Positions 1 through 9,453 of a stretch of 64,000 bases of DNA are shown here, in pieces. Source of the DNA: Sphingopyxis sp. HIX (GTDB lineage Bacteria > Pseudomonadota > Alphaproteobacteria > Sphingomonadales > Sphingomonadaceae); assembly GCF_001468285.1 (NCBI RefSeq), contig NZ_LNSB01000001.1, positions 1 through 64,000 on the forward strand, in the 5' to 3' direction. The position numbers were made by a program, and so were the translations under genes. Position 1 is the first letter of the stretch, and each line of letters opens with the position of its first letter. The notes below the pieces were generated by a model. The model saw nothing but the letters and a program-made list of their open reading frames with translations, ran no database searches and was not told the origin of the DNA.

Positions 1-250
1 GGTCGGTCCCCGCGCTGGTCCTCAGTTGCACGTCGAGCGGCGCGTCGGCCGCGCCCAGCCCGGCGCCGAGCTCGATCGATCCGCCGCTGCACGCCATCGT
101 CACCAGCGGCGACGCGGTGCCCGCCCGCGCGACCGCGACGGGGCGCGGCTGCTGTACCGGCGCCGGGGTCGGTACCGCGGCGCAGCTCGCGATCGCCAGC
201 GTCATCGGCAGCGCCGTGCCATAGCGCCACCAGGCGCGTCTCTTGCTCAT
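1..250 (-). CDS. Putative lipoprotein, N-terminal part only
   Basis: This is the first 83 codons of a gene that runs off the left edge. I see a basic N-terminus (MSKRRAWWRYG), a hydrophobic stretch (LPMTLAIAS) and an I-A-S-C lipobox at residues 20-23, then a proline- and alanine-rich linker. This fits a signal peptidase II substrate anchored to a membrane facing the periplasm. Its ATG overlaps the TGA of the upstream nitroreductase gene (ATGA), so it is probably the last gene of the operon and translationally coupled. No catalytic motif is visible in the part present, so I give no function. Confidence 0.6.
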   Translation of the reverse strand, partial: MSKRRAWWRYGTALPMTLAIASCAAVPTPAPVQQPRPVAVARAGTASPLVTMACSGGSIELGAGLGAADAPLDVQLRTSAGTD

Positions 251-948
251 CGGGAAAACCCCCGCCAGTCGATCACTTCATCGAGGCCAACGCGCGGCAC
301 CGGCCATTGGTTCACCGCCGCCGCCTCGTCGGCGTAACCGATCGCGAGTCCGGTGAAGAGGATCTGCCCGTCGTCAAGGCCCAGGGTCTGGCGGATCGTC
401 TCGCCGTACATCGCCCAGCATTCCTGCGGGCAGCTGGCGAGGCCATGCTCGACGAGCAGCAGCATCACCGACTGCAGCCACATCCCCATGTCGGACCATT
501 GCGGCGGCCCCATGATCCGCGAGCAGTGGAGGAACAGCATCACCGGCGCGCCGAAGCCGGTATAATTGTGCATGAACTGGCCGAGCCGGCCCTTCTTGTC
601 CTCGCGCGGGATGCCGAGCGCGGCGTAGAGCCCCTCGCCGACGCCAAAGCGCCTTGTCTCCCACGGGTCGGTCAGCCCCTTGGGATAGATGTCATATTCG
701 GGTTGGTAACCCTCGCGCCCCATCGCGATGCGCCCCGCGACGGCGTCCTTCACCGCCTGCCATGGCTCGCCCGCCAGCACCACCGCCTGCCACGGCTGGA
801 GGTTGCCGCCCGACGGCGCGCGCTGCGCGGCGGCGAAAATCGTCTCGAGCAGCGCGGGATCGACCGGCCGGTCGGCAAAGGCGCGCACCGAGCGGCGCTT
901 GTGGAGCGCTTCGGTCACCGAAGCTGCGGACGGGTCAGTCGCTGGCAT
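247..948 (-). CDS. Nitroreductase family protein
   Basis: A 233-residue protein of the FMN-dependent nitroreductase family, which reduces nitro compounds, quinones or similar electron acceptors with NAD(P)H. The N-terminal motif RRSVRAFADRPVD and the nearby PSGGNLQPW segment are the usual flavin phosphate-binding signatures. The length is typical, and I see no signal peptide or membrane span. The start overlaps the end of the RDD gene by 14 bases, and its stop overlaps the next gene as ATGA, placing it inside the MoxR-type operon. The physiological substrate cannot be told from sequence. Membership of the superfamily is secure; any narrower name would be a guess. Confidence 0.9.
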   Translation of the reverse strand: MPATDPSAASVTEALHKRRSVRAFADRPVDPALLETIFAAAQRAPSGGNLQPWQAVVLAGEPWQAVKDAVAGRIAMGREGYQPEYDIYPKGLTDPWETRRFGVGEGLYAALGIPREDKKGRLGQFMHNYTGFGAPVMLFLHCSRIMGPPQWSDMGMWLQSVMLLLVEHGLASCPQECWAMYGETIRQTLGLDDGQILFTGLAIGYADEAAAVNQWPVPRVGLDEVIDWRGFSR

Positions 949-1804
949 ATTTATCCTCTCGCCGCTTGCCGAACAGCAATTTGCGTTCGAGCCGCGCCTT
1001 CAATTGCCGGTAGTAGGACAGCAGGAAGACATCGTCCTCCTCTGCCACCGGTCGCCCGATCTTGGCGCGGATCGTGTCGGCGACCTCGCGCATGGCGCGC
1101 GGATCGCGGGCGCGCAAGACCCGCTCGAGCTCCTGCAGCTCGTAAATGCCGTAAACCGCGAGCTCGTTTTCGCTGAAAGCCATCGTCGCGGCGCCATCGG
1201 TCTCGGCGGCGATATCCTGGTCGAGCTTAGAGCGCTGCGCCATTACGACCCAGGTCCCGGCGATCAGGTCGCCCATCCGCATCCGGTCCTTGTTGAACAG
1301 CAGGAACAGGCTGAGCGTCAGCGACCATAATATGCCCGCGGCGACGGTCAGCCCCGACACGCGGTCCTCGCCCGCGCCGAACCCCAGCATCATCAGCGGC
1401 AGGAAAATCTCCAGCTCGCGGATCAGGTTGCGCGCGAACACCGCGTCGGCGGTCAGGCGCCCGCCGTCGCGCGCGACGACGCGGATGCCCATCAGCCTCT
1501 TGCCCGGCGTCGCGGCGCGCTGCCCCAGCTCGAACCCGATGAACCAGAAGGTGCGCAGGAAGAAGAAACCGAGCAGCCAGATGCTCTCGAACACATCCGA
1601 CCGGCTCGAATAGCCGAGCCAGCCGATCAGCAGCGTGAAGGCGAACAGCACGACCAGCATGATACCGAGATCGACGATCAGCGCGCCGAACCGCAGCCCC
1701 GAACTCGCGATCCTGAGCTCGAGGTCGACCCCCTCGGGGGTGATGAACTGGCGCAGCTTGCCCTGCCGCGCCAGCCGCTCGCGCGCGTTCGATGCGGCGC
1801 TCAT
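935..1804 (-). CDS. RDD family membrane protein
   Basis: A 289-residue membrane protein. The N-terminal third shows RDD-family features: a conserved arginine just before the first span (LRFGALIVDLGIM), a second hydrophobic block with the TPGKRLMGIRVV signature around residues 103-114, and a third span (TVAAGILWSLTLSLFLLF). A cytoplasmic tail of about 100 charged residues follows. RDD proteins have been tied to ion or small-molecule transport, but their role beside MoxR operons is unsettled. Its ATG overlaps the stop of the SpoIIM-like gene by 4 bases, so it is part of the same transcript. Confidence 0.88.
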   Translation of the reverse strand: MSAASNARERLARQGKLRQFITPEGVDLELRIASSGLRFGALIVDLGIMLVVLFAFTLLIGWLGYSSRSDVFESIWLLGFFFLRTFWFIGFELGQRAATPGKRLMGIRVVARDGGRLTADAVFARNLIRELEIFLPLMMLGFGAGEDRVSGLTVAAGILWSLTLSLFLLFNKDRMRMGDLIAGTWVVMAQRSKLDQDIAAETDGAATMAFSENELAVYGIYELQELERVLRARDPRAMREVADTIRAKIGRPVAEEDDVFLLSYYRQLKARLERKLLFGKRREDKYASD

Positions 1805-2841
1805 GCGGCCTCCTCGCGGCGCGGCAGGTAATAATAGGCGAGCCAGAAGAGCAGCATCGCGGTGCCGATCGCATAGCGCGTCACCGTGTCGGTGATCAGC
1901 TGGCGTCCGAAACCTTCGAGCAGCCCGGCGACCAGCAGCATGATGATCACCCCCACCATCACCTTGCCCGCAGTGCGCCCCGCGTCGGACGCCGCCTGCA
2001 AGCGGCTGCGCGCGCCCGGAAAGACCACCGCCGCGCCGATGCGCAGCCCCGCGGCGCCCGACAGCGCGGCGGCGAACAGCTCGGTGGTGCCGTGGATGAA
2101 CAGCCAGCCGGCGAAATCATAGCCCAGCCCCTTCGAGGTGAAGACCGCGACCATCGCGCCGATGTTGATGCCCTGGTAGAATTCCAGCATCATCGTCGGG
2201 ATACCGAAGGCAAAGCCCAGCGCGAAGGACATGATCGACACGCCGCTGTTGTGGGTGAACAGGAAGGAGGCGAAGACGTGCAGCGCGCCCTCCTCCTCGC
2301 CCGCCGCCGCCTTGCCGTGCCCCATCGTCGCTTGCAGGAACTCGACCGTCGCGCGCGGGTCGCGCCCGCCCGCCATGCTTTCGTCGACGAAGCTGTAATA
2401 CCATTGCGGATCGCTCGTCACGAGCGACCAGCTGGTCACCGCGCCGAGAATGATGATCAGCGCAATGATGACCGTTTCTTTCCACACGGCCTGCACCGCC
2501 AGCGGCCAGTCGCGCGCGAAGAAGCGCGCCAGCCGGTCGAGCCGCGACTGGCGCACGCCATAGATCAGGAAATAGCCGCGCATCGACAGCGCCTCGAGAT
2601 GATCGAGCAGCGCCTTGTCGAGGCTGGTCGCGCGCGCGATCGACAGCGACGACAGCGTCGCGCGATAGAGCACAGGCAGCTGGAGCAGTTCCTCGCTCGA
2701 CAGCCCCTTGGCGCCCCTCTTCTCGAGCCGCGTCAGCAAGGCGTCGAAAGCGATCCAGTCGGCCTCGCGCTCGGCGCGGAAGCGTATGGTCGAGAAAGCG
2801 GGCGCGTCGATCGCGGCGGCGGGGAGCGTCGGTACGATCAC
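1801..2841 (-). CDS. SpoIIM-like (stage II sporulation protein M family) membrane protein
   Basis: A 346-residue integral membrane protein with a soluble N-terminal part of about 110 residues followed by several spans (TVIIALIIILGAVTSW; a glycine-rich pair near residues 200-250; MVGVIIMLLVAGLL; AMLLFWLAYYYL). The hydrophobic core around FLFTHNSGVSIMSFALGFAFG and FIHGTTELFA resembles the SpoIIM/DUF95 family, which is widespread in non-sporulating bacteria next to RDD, DUF58 and MoxR genes. It overlaps both neighbours by 4 bases. The family is known from sporulation membrane remodelling in Bacillus, but its job in proteobacteria is unknown. Confidence 0.85.
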   Translation of the reverse strand: MIVPTLPAAAIDAPAFSTIRFRAEREADWIAFDALLTRLEKRGAKGLSSEELLQLPVLYRATLSSLSIARATSLDKALLDHLEALSMRGYFLIYGVRQSRLDRLARFFARDWPLAVQAVWKETVIIALIIILGAVTSWSLVTSDPQWYYSFVDESMAGGRDPRATVEFLQATMGHGKAAAGEEEGALHVFASFLFTHNSGVSIMSFALGFAFGIPTMMLEFYQGINIGAMVAVFTSKGLGYDFAGWLFIHGTTELFAAALSGAAGLRIGAAVVFPGARSRLQAASDAGRTAGKVMVGVIIMLLVAGLLEGFGRQLITDTVTRYAIGTAMLLFWLAYYYLPRREEAA

Positions 2842-4169
2842 AAGCTGCCCTCGCGCTTGATGCCGAGGTACGCGTCGATCACCCCGCCCGCCATCGCGTC
2901 GGCGGGCACTTCGAGCACGTCGGCGCCCAGCCGCTGCAACCGCGCGATCACCAGCTGGCGGTCGCGCAGCATCGCCGCCGCGACATTCGATCGCGTCACG
3001 TCGGCGGCGCTTTCGGGGCGGCGCTTCTCCTCGCTCTCCAGCTCCTCATCCTTCAGCACGACGAACAGCAACCGGTGCTTCTTCACCAGCCTTCCGGCGG
3101 CGCGGATCATCAGGTCGGCGCTCGTCGCATCGGTGAATTCGGTGAACAAGATGATCAGCGACCGGCGGTTGAGCTGCGCCGACAGCGTCGTCAGCGCCAG
3201 CGTGAAATTGCTCTCGACCGGGGCATAGTCGATCAGGCTCGCCGCGCGCTGGAGCGCCGGGAAATCCTGCGTGTGCATATAGGCCGGTGTCATCGCCTGC
3301 GGCTTGGCCGCGAAGGAGAAAAGGCTGATCCGGTCGTTCATCTTCAGCCCGACGTAGGCGAGCAGCAGCGCCGCCGACACCGCGCGGTCGACGCGCGGCA
3401 TGCCGTCCACCGGCTCGGCCATCGTCCGCCCGCCGTCGATCGCCAGCACAACGCGATTGTCGCGTTCGACTCGATATTCCTTGGCGAGCAATTTGACGTG
3501 CCGCGCGGTCGCGTTCCAGTCGATCGCGCGCCGGTCCATGCCCGGCTGATATTCGGCGAGCGCCTCATATTCGGCACCCTCGCCCCGAATGCGCTGTTGG
3601 CGCAGACCAAACCAGCTGTTGCGCTGGAACAACCGGCTGCCCTCCTCGATCACCGCGCGCAGGCTGGGGACCACCGCGATCGCGCCGTCGACGCCGAACT
3701 TGCGCTGTTTCCACACCAGCCCCAGCGGCCCGCGCCAGCGAATCCACGCGGCGTCGATCAAGGCCTTGCCGCGCCGGCTCGCCGACAGCGGCATCGTCCG
3801 GGCGAGCGTTCGCGCCCTCCCCGTGCCGGCGTCCACGGCGCGCATTGCGTCGGTCAGCCGCCCGCCGACCGCCAGCCTCTCGTCGACCGCCAGCGCGACC
3901 TCGGCGTGCCGCGGCACCCCGCGCTCGCTCGCCGCGGTCAGCCGGAGGTCGAACGGATCGCCCACCCCGACCTGGTGCGGATATTTCGCATCGAGCTTCA
4001 GGTGGCGCGGATGCGCGCCCGCAAGCGCGTCGATCAGAAGGCAGGCGACCAGGAAGGCGATCCAGCCGGGCGCGAACAGCCACAGCTCGGGCCGGATCAG
4101 CCCGAGCAGCAGCGCGACCGGCGCACCCGCCAGCAGCAGAAGGATCGCCCGCCGGGTCGGGTAGATCAA
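2838..4169 (-). CDS. DUF58 domain-containing protein
   Basis: A 443-residue protein with two N-terminal membrane spans (about residues 8-45) and a DUF58 region around the [18 protein letters not shown] motif, followed by a von Willebrand A-like fold ([11 protein letters not shown], then [10 protein letters not shown]). I take the TTG at 4169 as the start because it overlaps the TGA of the MoxR gene (TTGA). The longer reading that begins at 4385 lies wholly inside the MoxR gene. DUF58 proteins are the usual partners of MoxR AAA ATPases and probably present clients to them at the membrane. Confidence 0.88.
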   Translation of the reverse strand: MIYPTRRAILLLLAGAPVALLLGLIRPELWLFAPGWIAFLVACLLIDALAGAHPRHLKLDAKYPHQVGVGDPFDLRLTAASERGVPRHAEVALAVDERLAVGGRLTDAMRAVDAGTGRARTLARTMPLSASRRGKALIDAAWIRWRGPLGLVWKQRKFGVDGAIAVVPSLRAVIEEGSRLFQRNSWFGLRQQRIRGEGAEYEALAEYQPGMDRRAIDWNATARHVKLLAKEYRVERDNRVVLAIDGGRTMAEPVDGMPRVDRAVSAALLLAYVGLKMNDRISLFSFAAKPQAMTPAYMHTQDFPALQRAASLIDYAPVESNFTLALTTLSAQLNRRSLIILFTEFTDATSADLMIRAAGRLVKKHRLLFVVLKDEELESEEKRRPESAADVTRSNVAAAMLRDRQLVIARLQRLGADVLEVPADAMAGGVIDAYLGIKREGSL

Positions 4170-5158
4170 CGCGGCACCTCCTCGCGTTCGAGCAGTGCGC
4201 TCACCACCTGCTCGACGCTGCGCCCCTCGATCTCGGCCGCCGCCGACAGGATCACGCGGTGGCGCAGCACCCCGGCAGCGAGGCGCTGGATATCGTCGGG
4301 GATCACATAGTCGCGCCCGTCGAGCGCCGCCGCGGCGCTCGCGGCACGCGCGAGCAGCGAGGCCGCGCGCGGGCTCGCGCCGCACTCTAAATCTGCGCTC
4401 TCGCGCGTCGCGCGCACCAGCCGCACGATATAATCGACGATCTCGTCGGCCAGCCGGACATTCGAGATGATGTCGATCGCCTCGCCGATCGCCTTGGCAT
4501 CGGCGACCTGCGCCACGCCGAAATCGCCGACCGCGGGGCTCTTGAAGCGCCCGCCATGCTCGGCGACGATCCGCCGTTCCTCCTCGATCGCCGGATAATC
4601 GACGACCAGCTTGAACAGGAAGCGGTCGAGCTGCGCCTCGGGCAGCGGATAGACGCCCTGCTGCTCGATCGGATTCTGCGTCGCCAGCACGGTGAAGCGC
4701 GGGCTCATCACATGCGGCTCGCCGTTGATCGTCACGCGCCGCTCCTGCATCGCCTCGAGCAACGCGGCCTGCGTCTTGGGCGGGGTGCGGTTGATTTCGT
4801 CGGCGAGCAGCAGCTCGGTGAAGATCGGCCCCTTGGTCAGCGTGAAGCTCGACGTCTGGAAGTTGAACAGGTTCGACCCCAGGATATCGCCCGGCATCAA
4901 ATCGGGGGTGAATTGGATGCGCCCGAAATCGAGCCCCGTCGCGCGCGCAAAGGCCTGTGCGAGCAGGGTCTTGGCGGTTCCCGGCGGGCCTTCGAGCAGC
5001 ACATGGCCGCCCGCGAGGAGCGCGATCGTCACCATCCGGGTCAGCGGCTGCTGGCCGAACACGGCCTTGGCGACCTCGGCGTCGATCGCGGCGCCCAGCG
5101 CTTGAACGCGCGCGACGCCCTGGGGCCCGTCGCCCTTGGCGAGTAGATCAGCTGTCAC
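4166..5158 (-). CDS. MoxR family AAA ATPase
   Basis: A 330-residue AAA_3 ATPase. Visible motifs are Walker A (GPPGTAKT near residue 58), Walker B with sensor region ([23 protein letters not shown]), and the [22 protein letters not shown] segment that is almost diagnostic for MoxR. The C-terminal lid ([12 protein letters not shown]) is present. MoxR ATPases act as chaperones that mature membrane or metal-containing complexes. The genes before and after it, DUF4350 and DUF58, are standard companions. It overlaps the DUF4350 stop by 11 bases and the DUF58 start by 4. Confidence 0.95.
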   Translation of the reverse strand: MTADLLAKGDGPQGVARVQALGAAIDAEVAKAVFGQQPLTRMVTIALLAGGHVLLEGPPGTAKTLLAQAFARATGLDFGRIQFTPDLMPGDILGSNLFNFQTSSFTLTKGPIFTELLLADEINRTPPKTQAALLEAMQERRVTINGEPHVMSPRFTVLATQNPIEQQGVYPLPEAQLDRFLFKLVVDYPAIEEERRIVAEHGGRFKSPAVGDFGVAQVADAKAIGEAIDIISNVRLADEIVDYIVRLVRATRESADLECGASPRAASLLARAASAAAALDGRDYVIPDDIQRLAAGVLRHRVILSAAAEIEGRSVEQVVSALLEREEVPR

Positions 5159-6386
5159 GGATTAAGTCCTTCCTGATGTCGTGCAGCGCCTGCGCGTCTG
5201 CAAGGAATTCATGCTTGTTGCGCGCGAGCGGCAGCCGCCGCGCGAGCGAGGAAAACAGGTTGCCGCCGGGCGGCAGATGTCGGTCGATCCAGCTATCGGT
5301 CGCCGCAGCATCGAGCCCCGCGGGCGCGTGCAGTCGGCGCGCGATCGCGGCGCGCAGGCTCGCAACATAGGAGTCGGCGCCCTCCAGCTCGCGATCGGCC
5401 TGCTTGATCAGGTCGGCGCTGTTCGCGATCAGCGCGGCTTTCGACACCGCGATCGCGCGCGCGGGTTTCAGCGCCGGGCCGAAGCGCGCCCATGCCTGCC
5501 ACAGCGCGAACAGCCCCGCCGCGATCAGGCACAGGGTGATGCCGATAAACGGCGGCACGAAGGCGAAGCGCAGCAGCGAGCGCCCGGCGCCCAGCCCGTT
5601 CAGCGTCACGTCGAAGGCGATGCTGTCGGCGTCGGCATCCTCGGCGATGCCGTCGATCAGCATCGCCGCGCCGCGCGCGCCATCGCGGCTGGCAAAGGCG
5701 AAATTGTTGATGAGGTCGGGGTCGGCGAGGATATAGACGTCGCGTTCGCGCGCCCGCGCCAGCACCGCGCCGCCGCCCGGCGCCGCGGCCAGCGTCTCGA
5801 TCGTGTCGCCCGACACCGTCTGGACGCCCTCGGGCAGCGACAGGCTGATCTCGCGCCCCGCGACCCATGCCGGGGCCTCCGCCGCCTGCCCCTTCGACGC
5901 CGCGATCGCGACCTTGCCAAAGGGCGCCTCGGGCAGCAGCTTCGCGGGCGGCGCGACCGGCGCGCCGACGCTGACCCAGCCGGGCTTGGTGTCGCTTCCC
6001 GGGATACGCATCGCCCGCCATTTGGGCAGCACGATCAGCACCGGTGCGCCCCCGGCGCTCGTCAGCAGTTCGGCGATTTCCTCGGCGCGCGTCTCGTGCG
6101 TCGGGGTCAGGACGATCAGCGGCTGATAATCGTCATAGGCATAGGTTTCGACGCCGCGCCGGATGTCGACGGTCGCCCCCGCGCGTTCGATCAGGTCGAC
6201 GATCCCGGCATAGCCCGGCGCGGCCTTCGACAGCGCATGGCCCTGGACGTTCTTGCCGGTGCTGAACTGCGGGCCGAGCGCGACCAGCGCCCACAGCGCG
6301 ATGAAGGCGATGATGCCGATCACCACGACGCCGGCCATCAGCCGCGGGTTGAAGGCGCTCTCGCCGTTCGCCGTGTCGCCGCTCAT
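5148..6386 (-). CDS. DUF4350 domain-containing membrane protein
   Basis: A 412-residue protein with an N-terminal span ([22 protein letters not shown]), a long extracytoplasmic or periplasmic segment carrying the DUF4350-like region, a second span near residues 275-300 ([20 protein letters not shown]) and a cytoplasmic tail. I chose the ATG at 6386 over an earlier in-frame start because it overlaps the TGA of the upstream gene (ATGA) and gives a sensible membrane N-terminus ([13 protein letters not shown]). In MoxR operons this protein usually lies between the DUF4129 and MoxR genes, as here. Its function is unknown. Confidence 0.85.
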   Translation of the reverse strand: MSGDTANGESAFNPRLMAGVVVIGIIAFIALWALVALGPQFSTGKNVQGHALSKAAPGYAGIVDLIERAGATVDIRRGVETYAYDDYQPLIVLTPTHETRAEEIAELLTSAGGAPVLIVLPKWRAMRIPGSDTKPGWVSVGAPVAPPAKLLPEAPFGKVAIAASKGQAAEAPAWVAGREISLSLPEGVQTVSGDTIETLAAAPGGGAVLARARERDVYILADPDLINNFAFASRDGARGAAMLIDGIAEDADADSIAFDVTLNGLGAGRSLLRFAFVPPFIGITLCLIAAGLFALWQAWARFGPALKPARAIAVSKAALIANSADLIKQADRELEGADSYVASLRAAIARRLHAPAGLDAAATDSWIDRHLPPGGNLFSSLARRLPLARNKHEFLADAQALHDIRKDLIRDS

Positions 6387-7087
6387 GCCCGCGCCCAATT
6401 CTTCGGCACCGTCATCTCGGCATAGGCGGCGCGGCACTGCTCCCACGCGCCGGCGTCGATCGCGCGGCCGCCGAACAGGCTGATCTCGACCGCGCGCGCG
6501 ATGCGGCTGAACGCTTCGCGCGCGACCGCGGGCAGGTCGGTCGCTCCCGCCAGCTCGCGCGACGTCATCGCGGGCTTGACCAGCCCGGGGCGGCGGCCCT
6601 CGATATCCTCGACGCTGCGATAGAGCAGCAGGTGCGCCGCTTCGGCAAAGCGCCCCGCCGCCGCCAGCGCATCGGCTTCGGCGAGCAGCGCGCGCGCCGC
6701 GCCGGCCTCGGCCTGCCCGACCAGTTCCTCTTCATCCACCGCGCCGCGCTTGCGGCGCAGGCGCAGGTCGTCGACCCAGGTCGCGAAGGCGGGGACGAAC
6801 AGGTAAAGCAGCAGCAGCACCAGCGCGATGCCGGCGATCCACAGCAAGGGCTGCGCCGCGGGGGCGAGGAAGTCGAACAGGTTACGGATCCCGCGGCCGA
6901 TCGCCATCAGCCAGCCGGGAGTCTCGGGCACCGGCGGCGGGGGCGGGAAGGCGGTCTGGATCGTGTCGCCCGCCATCGTCTGGACATAGCCGGGATCGAC
7001 GAGTTCGGGGTCGACCAGCCAGCCTTCGCCGCCTTCGCGGGGCGTTTCGGCGGCGGCCGACGCCTGGGCGATCCACAGCGATATCAT
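6383..7087 (-). CDS. DUF4129 domain-containing protein
   Basis: A 234-residue protein that appears to be the first gene of the leftward MoxR operon. A signal-like N-terminus (MISLWIAQASAAAE) is followed by one clear membrane span (PLLWIAGIALVLLLLYLFVPAF, residues about 84-105) and a C-terminal DUF4129-like segment with the LLYRSVEDIEGRRPG and MTSREL motifs. DUF4129 modules are also found fused to transglutaminase domains, and the operon pairing with MoxR and DUF58 is well known. Its start faces away from the E1 dehydrogenase gene, leaving about 160 bases for two divergent promoters. I could not pick out convincing promoter boxes there. Confidence 0.82.
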   Translation of the reverse strand: MISLWIAQASAAAETPREGGEGWLVDPELVDPGYVQTMAGDTIQTAFPPPPPVPETPGWLMAIGRGIRNLFDFLAPAAQPLLWIAGIALVLLLLYLFVPAFATWVDDLRLRRKRGAVDEEELVGQAEAGAARALLAEADALAAAGRFAEAAHLLLYRSVEDIEGRRPGLVKPAMTSRELAGATDLPAVAREAFSRIARAVEISLFGGRAIDAGAWEQCRAAYAEMTVPKNWARA

Positions 7088-7251
7088 GTTGAAAAACTGG
7101 CCCAGCCCCGGATCGTCATCGCCGTTGGTGGTAGCGCGCCCGGCGGCGCAATGGCAAGAGATGCTTGCAAGCGCCAGCGCGCCATAATAGCGCGCCGCGG
7201 CGGGCGGGCCGATGGTTGCGCCTGCAACGAAGAGACGATGGGAGACACGGC

Positions 7252-9453
7252 GTGGACGCGGCTCAGGCGGTACATGAAAAATTCCTCGCCGCGCTGGCGG
7301 GCGGGCTGCTGCCCGACCGCGCCGACGCGCCCGATCCCGCGCTCGTCGGGCTTTCGCGCGCCGAGGCGACCGACATCTTCCTCTCGCAGCTGACCAGCCG
7401 CCAGATGGACCGGCTGTCGCGTCATCTCCAGGCGCGCGGCGAGGGCTTTTATACGATCGGCTCGTCGGGGCACGAGGGCAATGCCGCCGTCGCCGCGGCG
7501 CTCCGCGTTACCGACATGGCCTTCCTCCACTATCGCTCGAACGCCTTCCAGCTCCACCGCGCGCGCCAGCTTCCCGGCGAAAGCGCGACATGGGACATGC
7601 TGCTGAGCTTCGCCGCGTCGAGCGAGGACCCGATCTCGGGCGGCCGGCACAAGGTGATCGGATCGAAACCGCTCGCCATCCCGCCGCAGACCTCGACGAT
7701 CGCCTCGCACCTGCCCAAGGCGGTCGGCGCGGCCTTCTCGATCGGGATCGCGCGCCGGAACGGCATGAAGGACCTGCCGCTGCCCGACGATGCGGTGGTG
7801 CTCACCAGCTTCGGCGACGCCTCGGCGAATCATTCGACCGCGCAGGGCGCGTTCAATACCGCGGGCTGGGCGGCGTTCCAGGGCTCGCCGATGCCGCTCA
7901 TCTTCCTCTGCGAGGATAATGGCATCGGCATCTCGACGCGCACGCCGACGGGCTGGATCGAGGCGCAGTTCCGCCACCGCGCCGGGCTCCACTATATCCA
8001 GTGCGACGGCACCGACCTCGCCTCGGCCTATGCGGGGGCGAAGGAAGCCGCCGATTACGCCCGCCGCACGCGGAGGCCGGTGTTTCTCCATATGGCGACG
8101 GTGCGCCTCTACGGCCACGCCGGGTCGGACGTGCAGGGCGCCTATCTCCCCAAAGCGCTGATCGAATCGGACGAAGCGCGCGATCCCTTGCTCAAGGGCG
8201 CGGCGCTGATGGCAGGGCAGGGCTGGATGACCCCAGCCGAAATCGCAGAAACTTATGAGGACATCGGCGCCACCCTCGCGCGGCAGGCCGAGGCGGCGAT
8301 TCTACGCCCCAAGATCACGACGCCCGCGCATGTGATGGCGAGCCTCGTCCCGCCCAGGCGCGACGTGGTGCGCGCCAACACCCCCTCGGCCGAGGACCGC
8401 AAGGCGATGTTCGGCAGCGACGCGGGGCAGATGGACAAGCCGATGCACATGGCGCGCCTTTTGAGCTGGGCGCTCGCCGACCTGATGCTCGCGCACAAGG
8501 AAATCGCCGTCATGGGCGAGGATGTCGGACCCAAGGGCGGCGTCTACAACGTCACCGCGAAGCTGCATCAGCGCTTCGGCTCGTCGCGCGTGATCAACAC
8601 CCTGCTCGACGAGCAAGCGATCCTCGGGCTCGCGATCGGCATGGCGCATAACGGTTTCGTGCCGATGCCCGAGATCCAGTTCCTCGCTTATGTCCACAAT
8701 GCCGAGGACCAGATCCGCGGCGAGGCGGCGACGCTCAGCTTCTTCTCGAACGGCCAGTACACCAACCCCATGGTGATCCGCATCGCGGGGCTCGGCTATC
8801 AGAAGGGCTTCGGCGGCCATTTCCACAACGACAACAGCCTCGCGGTCTTCCGCGACATCCCCGGCGTCATCCTCGCCGTGCCGTCGAACGGGCGCGATGC
8901 CGTCGCGATGCTGCGCGAATGCGTGCGGCTGGCGCGCGAGGAACAGCGCGTGGTCGTCTTTGTCGAACCCATCGCGCTCTACATGACGCGCGACCTGCAC
9001 GAGGAGGGCGACGGCCTCTGGACCAGCGTCTATGAGGCGCCGGGCGAGGGCGCGCCGATCGGCTTCGGCGACGTCGGCGTCCATGGCGACGGGACGGATC
9101 TCGCGATCGTCACCTATGGCAACGGCACTTATCTCTCGCGCCAGGCCGAGAAATCGCTCGCCGCCGATGGGGTCAAGGCGCGCGTGATCGACCTGCGCTG
9201 GCTCGGCCCGGTCGATGAGGACAAGCTCGTCGCCGCGGTCGGCGATGCGAAGCGCATCCTGATCGTCGACGAATGCCGCATCACCGGCTCGCAGAGCGAG
9301 GCGCTGATGGCGACTTTCGTCGAACGCACCCCCGACAAGAAGGTCGCGCGGATCGCCGCCGACGACAGCTTCATCCCGCTCGGCCGCGCCGCGACGCTGA
9401 CGCTGCCGAGCCGCGACGGCATCTATGCTGCCGCGAAGGAGCTGCTCGCATGA
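7252..9453 (+). CDS. Fused alpha/beta 2-oxoacid dehydrogenase E1 (thiamine diphosphate-dependent)
   Basis: A 733-residue protein joining an E1 alpha-type domain (about 1-380) to an E1 beta-type, transketolase-like domain (about 395-733). The alpha half has the thiamine diphosphate motif beginning FGDASANHS and ending LCEDNGIG. The beta half has GEDVGPKGGVY and INTLLDEQAILGLAIG with the conserved glutamate. I place the start at GTG 7252, preceded by GGGAGA, because upstream in-frame codons give arginine-rich sequence. It would decarboxylate a 2-oxoacid, perhaps a branched-chain one. No E2 or E3 gene is in view. Instead the next gene overlaps as ATGA and encodes an acyltransferase. Confidence 0.9.
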   Translation: MDAAQAVHEKFLAALAGGLLPDRADAPDPALVGLSRAEATDIFLSQLTSRQMDRLSRHLQARGEGFYTIGSSGHEGNAAVAAALRVTDMAFLHYRSNAFQLHRARQLPGESATWDMLLSFAASSEDPISGGRHKVIGSKPLAIPPQTSTIASHLPKAVGAAFSIGIARRNGMKDLPLPDDAVVLTSFGDASANHSTAQGAFNTAGWAAFQGSPMPLIFLCEDNGIGISTRTPTGWIEAQFRHRAGLHYIQCDGTDLASAYAGAKEAADYARRTRRPVFLHMATVRLYGHAGSDVQGAYLPKALIESDEARDPLLKGAALMAGQGWMTPAEIAETYEDIGATLARQAEAAILRPKITTPAHVMASLVPPRRDVVRANTPSAEDRKAMFGSDAGQMDKPMHMARLLSWALADLMLAHKEIAVMGEDVGPKGGVYNVTAKLHQRFGSSRVINTLLDEQAILGLAIGMAHNGFVPMPEIQFLAYVHNAEDQIRGEAATLSFFSNGQYTNPMVIRIAGLGYQKGFGGHFHNDNSLAVFRDIPGVILAVPSNGRDAVAMLRECVRLAREEQRVVVFVEPIALYMTRDLHEEGDGLWTSVYEAPGEGAPIGFGDVGVHGDGTDLAIVTYGNGTYLSRQAEKSLAADGVKARVIDLRWLGPVDEDKLVAAVGDAKRILIVDECRITGSQSEALMATFVERTPDKKVARIAADDSFIPLGRAATLTLPSRDGIYAAAKELLA

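Noticed and set aside
1792-3228. A 478-codon plus-strand frame opposite the SpoIIM-like and DUF58 genes
   Set aside because: Composition is Arg/His/Gln-rich with no domain, and the minus-strand genes there are clear family members with operon overlaps.
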